Of a stretch of DNA of 64,000 bases, positions 62,275 through 64,000 are shown one piece after another. The translations under genes and the position numbers were made by a program. The DNA is taken from contig DBTT01000020.1 in the NCBI GenBank assembly GCA_002307185.1, positions 1-64,000 on the forward strand, given 5' to 3'. Every line of letters begins with the position of its first letter. The first letter of the stretch is position 1. The stretch comes from Bacteroidales bacterium UBA1309. GTDB lineage: Bacteria; Bacteroidota; Bacteroidia; Bacteroidales; Dysgonomonadaceae. The notes below the pieces were generated by a model that saw nothing but the letters and a program-made list of their open reading frames with translations, did not search any database and was not told the DNA's origin.

Positions 62275-63243
62275 ATGACTCAAGAAGATAGTATTCTCGA
62301 CATTGTCAACAAAGAAATAGAGAGGCTTCATTTTGACGCATCTCCCCAATCGTTATTTGAACCCATCAGCTACATCCTCTCATTAGGAGGAAAACGAATC
62401 CGCCCTGTTTTGACGCTATTGTCGTGCGAATTGCTCGGAGGAAAATACAAGGATGCCATTCCTATGGCACTCGCGATTGAGGTGTTTCACAATTTTACGC
62501 TACTGCACGATGACTTGATGGATAAATCAGCCATTCGCAGAGGAAAGGCCACCGTTCACAAAAAATGGAACGACAATACGGCTGTTCTTTCAGGCGATGC
62601 CATGCTGATCGAATCCTATCATTTGATTTCCAAAAACAAGAAAAAACATTTAAAAGAACTCCTGCACCTATTTAGCAAAACGGCAACGGAAATATGTTGC
62701 GGACAACAACTCGATATGGAATTTGAATCGCGTGAAGATGTCACTGAAGAAGAATACATCGAAATGATTCGGCTGAAAACGGCTGTTCTACTTGGCTGTT
62801 CTCTCAAATCGGGAGCTATTATTGCCAATGCTTCCGAAAAGGATGCAAACTTGCTCTCTGATTTTGGCATTAACCTCGGGCTTGCCTTCCAATTGAAAGA
62901 CGACTTGTTGGATGTGTATGGTGATTCCAAAAAATTTGGGAAAAATATCGGAGGAGACATTGCATCCAATAAAAAAACATTCCTTTTAATCAATGCCTTG
63001 AAAGCTGAATCAACACGCGAAGAGCTTCAGTCATGGATTAGAAAAGAGACTTTTGTGAGAAAAGAAAAAATAAAAGCAGTGACAGCAATCTACAATCAAT
63101 TGGGATTGAAGGAATTGTCTGAATCGCGCATTGAAGAGTATTATGAAAAAGCAATTTCATGCTTAGAACAAGTCAACGTTTCTGAAAAGAAAAAAAAGGA
63201 ATTGTATGAAATCGCCTCTGGCTTGAGTTATCGTAAATCCTGA
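62275..63243 (+). CDS. Polyprenyl (trans-prenyl) synthetase
   Basis: 322 residues. The first aspartate-rich motif LLHDDLMDKSAIRRGK and the second QLKDDLLDVYG, plus GGKRIRPVLTLLSCELLGG, mark a chain-elongating trans-prenyltransferase that adds isopentenyl units to an allylic diphosphate. The product length (quinone side chain or C15/C20) cannot be told. A -7-like element (TACATTTG, 62239-62246) lies 29 bases before the ATG. It is followed after five bases by a hypothetical gene and then by a TatD gene, probably one operon. Confidence 0.93.
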   Translation: MTQEDSILDIVNKEIERLHFDASPQSLFEPISYILSLGGKRIRPVLTLLSCELLGGKYKDAIPMALAIEVFHNFTLLHDDLMDKSAIRRGKATVHKKWNDNTAVLSGDAMLIESYHLISKNKKKHLKELLHLFSKTATEICCGQQLDMEFESREDVTEEEYIEMIRLKTAVLLGCSLKSGAIIANASEKDANLLSDFGINLGLAFQLKDDLLDVYGDSKKFGKNIGGDIASNKKTFLLINALKAESTREELQSWIRKETFVRKEKIKAVTAIYNQLGLKELSESRIEEYYEKAISCLEQVNVSEKKKKELYEIASGLSYRKS

Positions 63244-63248
63244 AAAAT

Positions 63249-63950
63249 ATGCCATATCGCCGTTTGCCCAATACAGATGCAGGCCGAATACGAGCTCTAA
63301 AAAAAGGGCTTGAGATGTTGCTTCATTCTTCCAATAATAGCTGTTTCCAAAAGATAAACAGCCATTTATTGCAGACAGAACTGACTAATTTTGAAGGTCT
63401 ATACAGACATTATAACGATGCACTTAGAACACAGACTGCCAGCAGTAAGAAACTCCAACAATTATCCAAAAATGCCCGAATTTATGTCTCACATTTCATC
63501 CAAGTGCTTAACTTGGCGGTGATACGAAAAGAGATCAATAAAGAATTAAAATCGTTGTATGGCTTGAACATAGACTCAAACACCGTTCCCGACTTGATTA
63601 GCAACGAACAAATTCTGAAATGGGGAGAACGGATCATTTCTGGTGAGAATTTACGAAAAATGCAAGGGGGATCCCCTATCTACAACCCCTCCATTGCGAG
63701 AGTAAATGTTACTTATTCACAATTTAAGGATGCCTGCTTTGTGCAAAAAATACATCAAGATTCCACGAATAAGTGGCTTGAGAAATTACGCATAAAACGA
63801 AAAATTATTGACCAATTAATCCACTCGCTATGGAATGCTATTGAAGAGAAATTTTCATCAGAAGGAGGTCAGATAGATCTTGAGACCTGCAAAACTTGGG
63901 GGCTTGTTTACTACCTCCGTAAAAGTGAACGTGAAGCAACTAAACAATGA
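63249..63950 (+). CDS. Hypothetical protein between prenyl synthetase and TatD genes
   Basis: 233 residues, mostly helical with no signal peptide or membrane segment. It starts MPYRRLPNTDAGRIRALKKG and contains NARIYVSHFIQVLNLAVIR and NVTYSQFKDACFVQKIHQD. No domain is recognised. It begins five bases after the polyprenyl synthetase gene and overlaps the TatD gene by four bases (ATGA), so it is translationally coupled. The C-terminal LVYYLRKSEREATKQ is basic. It reads as a real, intact gene; its function is unknown. Confidence 0.8.
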   Translation: MPYRRLPNTDAGRIRALKKGLEMLLHSSNNSCFQKINSHLLQTELTNFEGLYRHYNDALRTQTASSKKLQQLSKNARIYVSHFIQVLNLAVIRKEINKELKSLYGLNIDSNTVPDLISNEQILKWGERIISGENLRKMQGGSPIYNPSIARVNVTYSQFKDACFVQKIHQDSTNKWLEKLRIKRKIIDQLIHSLWNAIEEKFSSEGGQIDLETCKTWGLVYYLRKSEREATKQ

Positions 63951-64000
63951 GCATAATTGACACACATTCCCATATTTATTCCGAAGAATTTGACAACGAT
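63947..64000 (+). CDS. tatD: TatD-family hydrolase (3' end outside the window)
   Basis: Only the first 18 codons are in the window: MSIIDTHSHIYSEEFDND. The metal-binding HSH motif after IDT is the start of TatD-type metal-dependent deoxyribonucleases. The ATG overlaps the stop of the preceding gene by four bases. The rest of the gene is outside the window, so no integrity statement is possible. Confidence 0.85.
   Translation, partial: MSIIDTHSHIYSEEFDND

Noticed and set aside
1..64000. CRISPR arrays, IS elements, rRNA genes
   Set aside because: No regularly spaced repeats, no transposase-like frame and no rRNA-like sequence were recognised anywhere in the window.

Overview
This is Bacteroidota DNA, most likely from the order Bacteroidales. 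Several genes start 15-60 bases after a Bacteroidota-type -7 element (TAnnTTTGC), and start codons are preceded by A-rich leaders rather than strong Shine-Dalgarno sites. The window also holds Bacteroidota-specific genes: type IX secretion components resembling PorE and PorQ, a TonB-dependent receptor, a two-subunit 2-oxoacid:ferredoxin oxidoreductase, and CTnDOT-type tra genes. The genus cannot be fixed from the sequence alone.

Positions 1 to about 23,785 are the right-hand part of an integrative and conjugative element (ICE). It begins inside a CTnDOT-like transfer operon (traK-L-M-N-O-Q, plus strand). It ends with a tyrosine recombinase next to the 3' end of a tRNA-Ser(UGA) gene, the probable attachment site; the left end lies outside the window. 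Directly after the traQ terminator is a two-gene cargo with its own promoter and terminator, encoding an HNH-type nuclease and a PIN-domain protein. A block of small ICE housekeeping genes follows on the minus strand: a DUF3873 protein, a small membrane protein, the antirestriction protein ArdA and a RadC-like protein. Next come a decayed gene remnant and a tightly packed A/T-rich defence block at 8,996-21,610.

The defence block has nine genes in one direction, overlapping or separated by at most 38 bases. They are an XRE regulator, a metallo-beta-lactamase-fold hydrolase, a trypsin-like protease with a C-terminal domain of ABC-three-component (ABC-3C) type, a small middle component, a Rad50-like ABC ATPase with a zinc hook, and then a complete Wadjet/MksBEFG-like set: JetA (MukF-like), JetB (MukE-like), JetC (MukB-like SMC) and JetD (Toprim nuclease subunit). 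Two different SMC/Rad50-class systems apparently sharing one transcription unit on a mobile element is the most notable feature here. An ORF6N-domain gene containing a perfect 39-base palindrome and the integrase gene close the element.

From 23,963 to 64,000 the sequence is ordinary chromosome. In order it carries: a cytoplasmic alpha-amylase; a YjjG-like HAD phosphatase; sucD/sucC; two SRPBCC genes, the second frameshifted; korA/korB; a split ThrE-type exporter; trmN6; lon; an HU protein; two rhomboid proteases plus an EEP-family protein; queD-queE-rnz; a tiny secreted protein that is essentially only a type IX sorting-like domain; a GNAT protein; a TPM/LemA pair; a PorE-like lipoprotein; a GDPD/TonB receptor/EEP cluster; a DUF2891 protein; a CtpA-type protease; a dCMP deaminase; nadC; the pfkA, ispH-cmk and porQ group; and a polyprenyl synthetase followed by a hypothetical gene and the start of a TatD hydrolase gene. 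All family names come from motifs recognised by eye; no database search was run.
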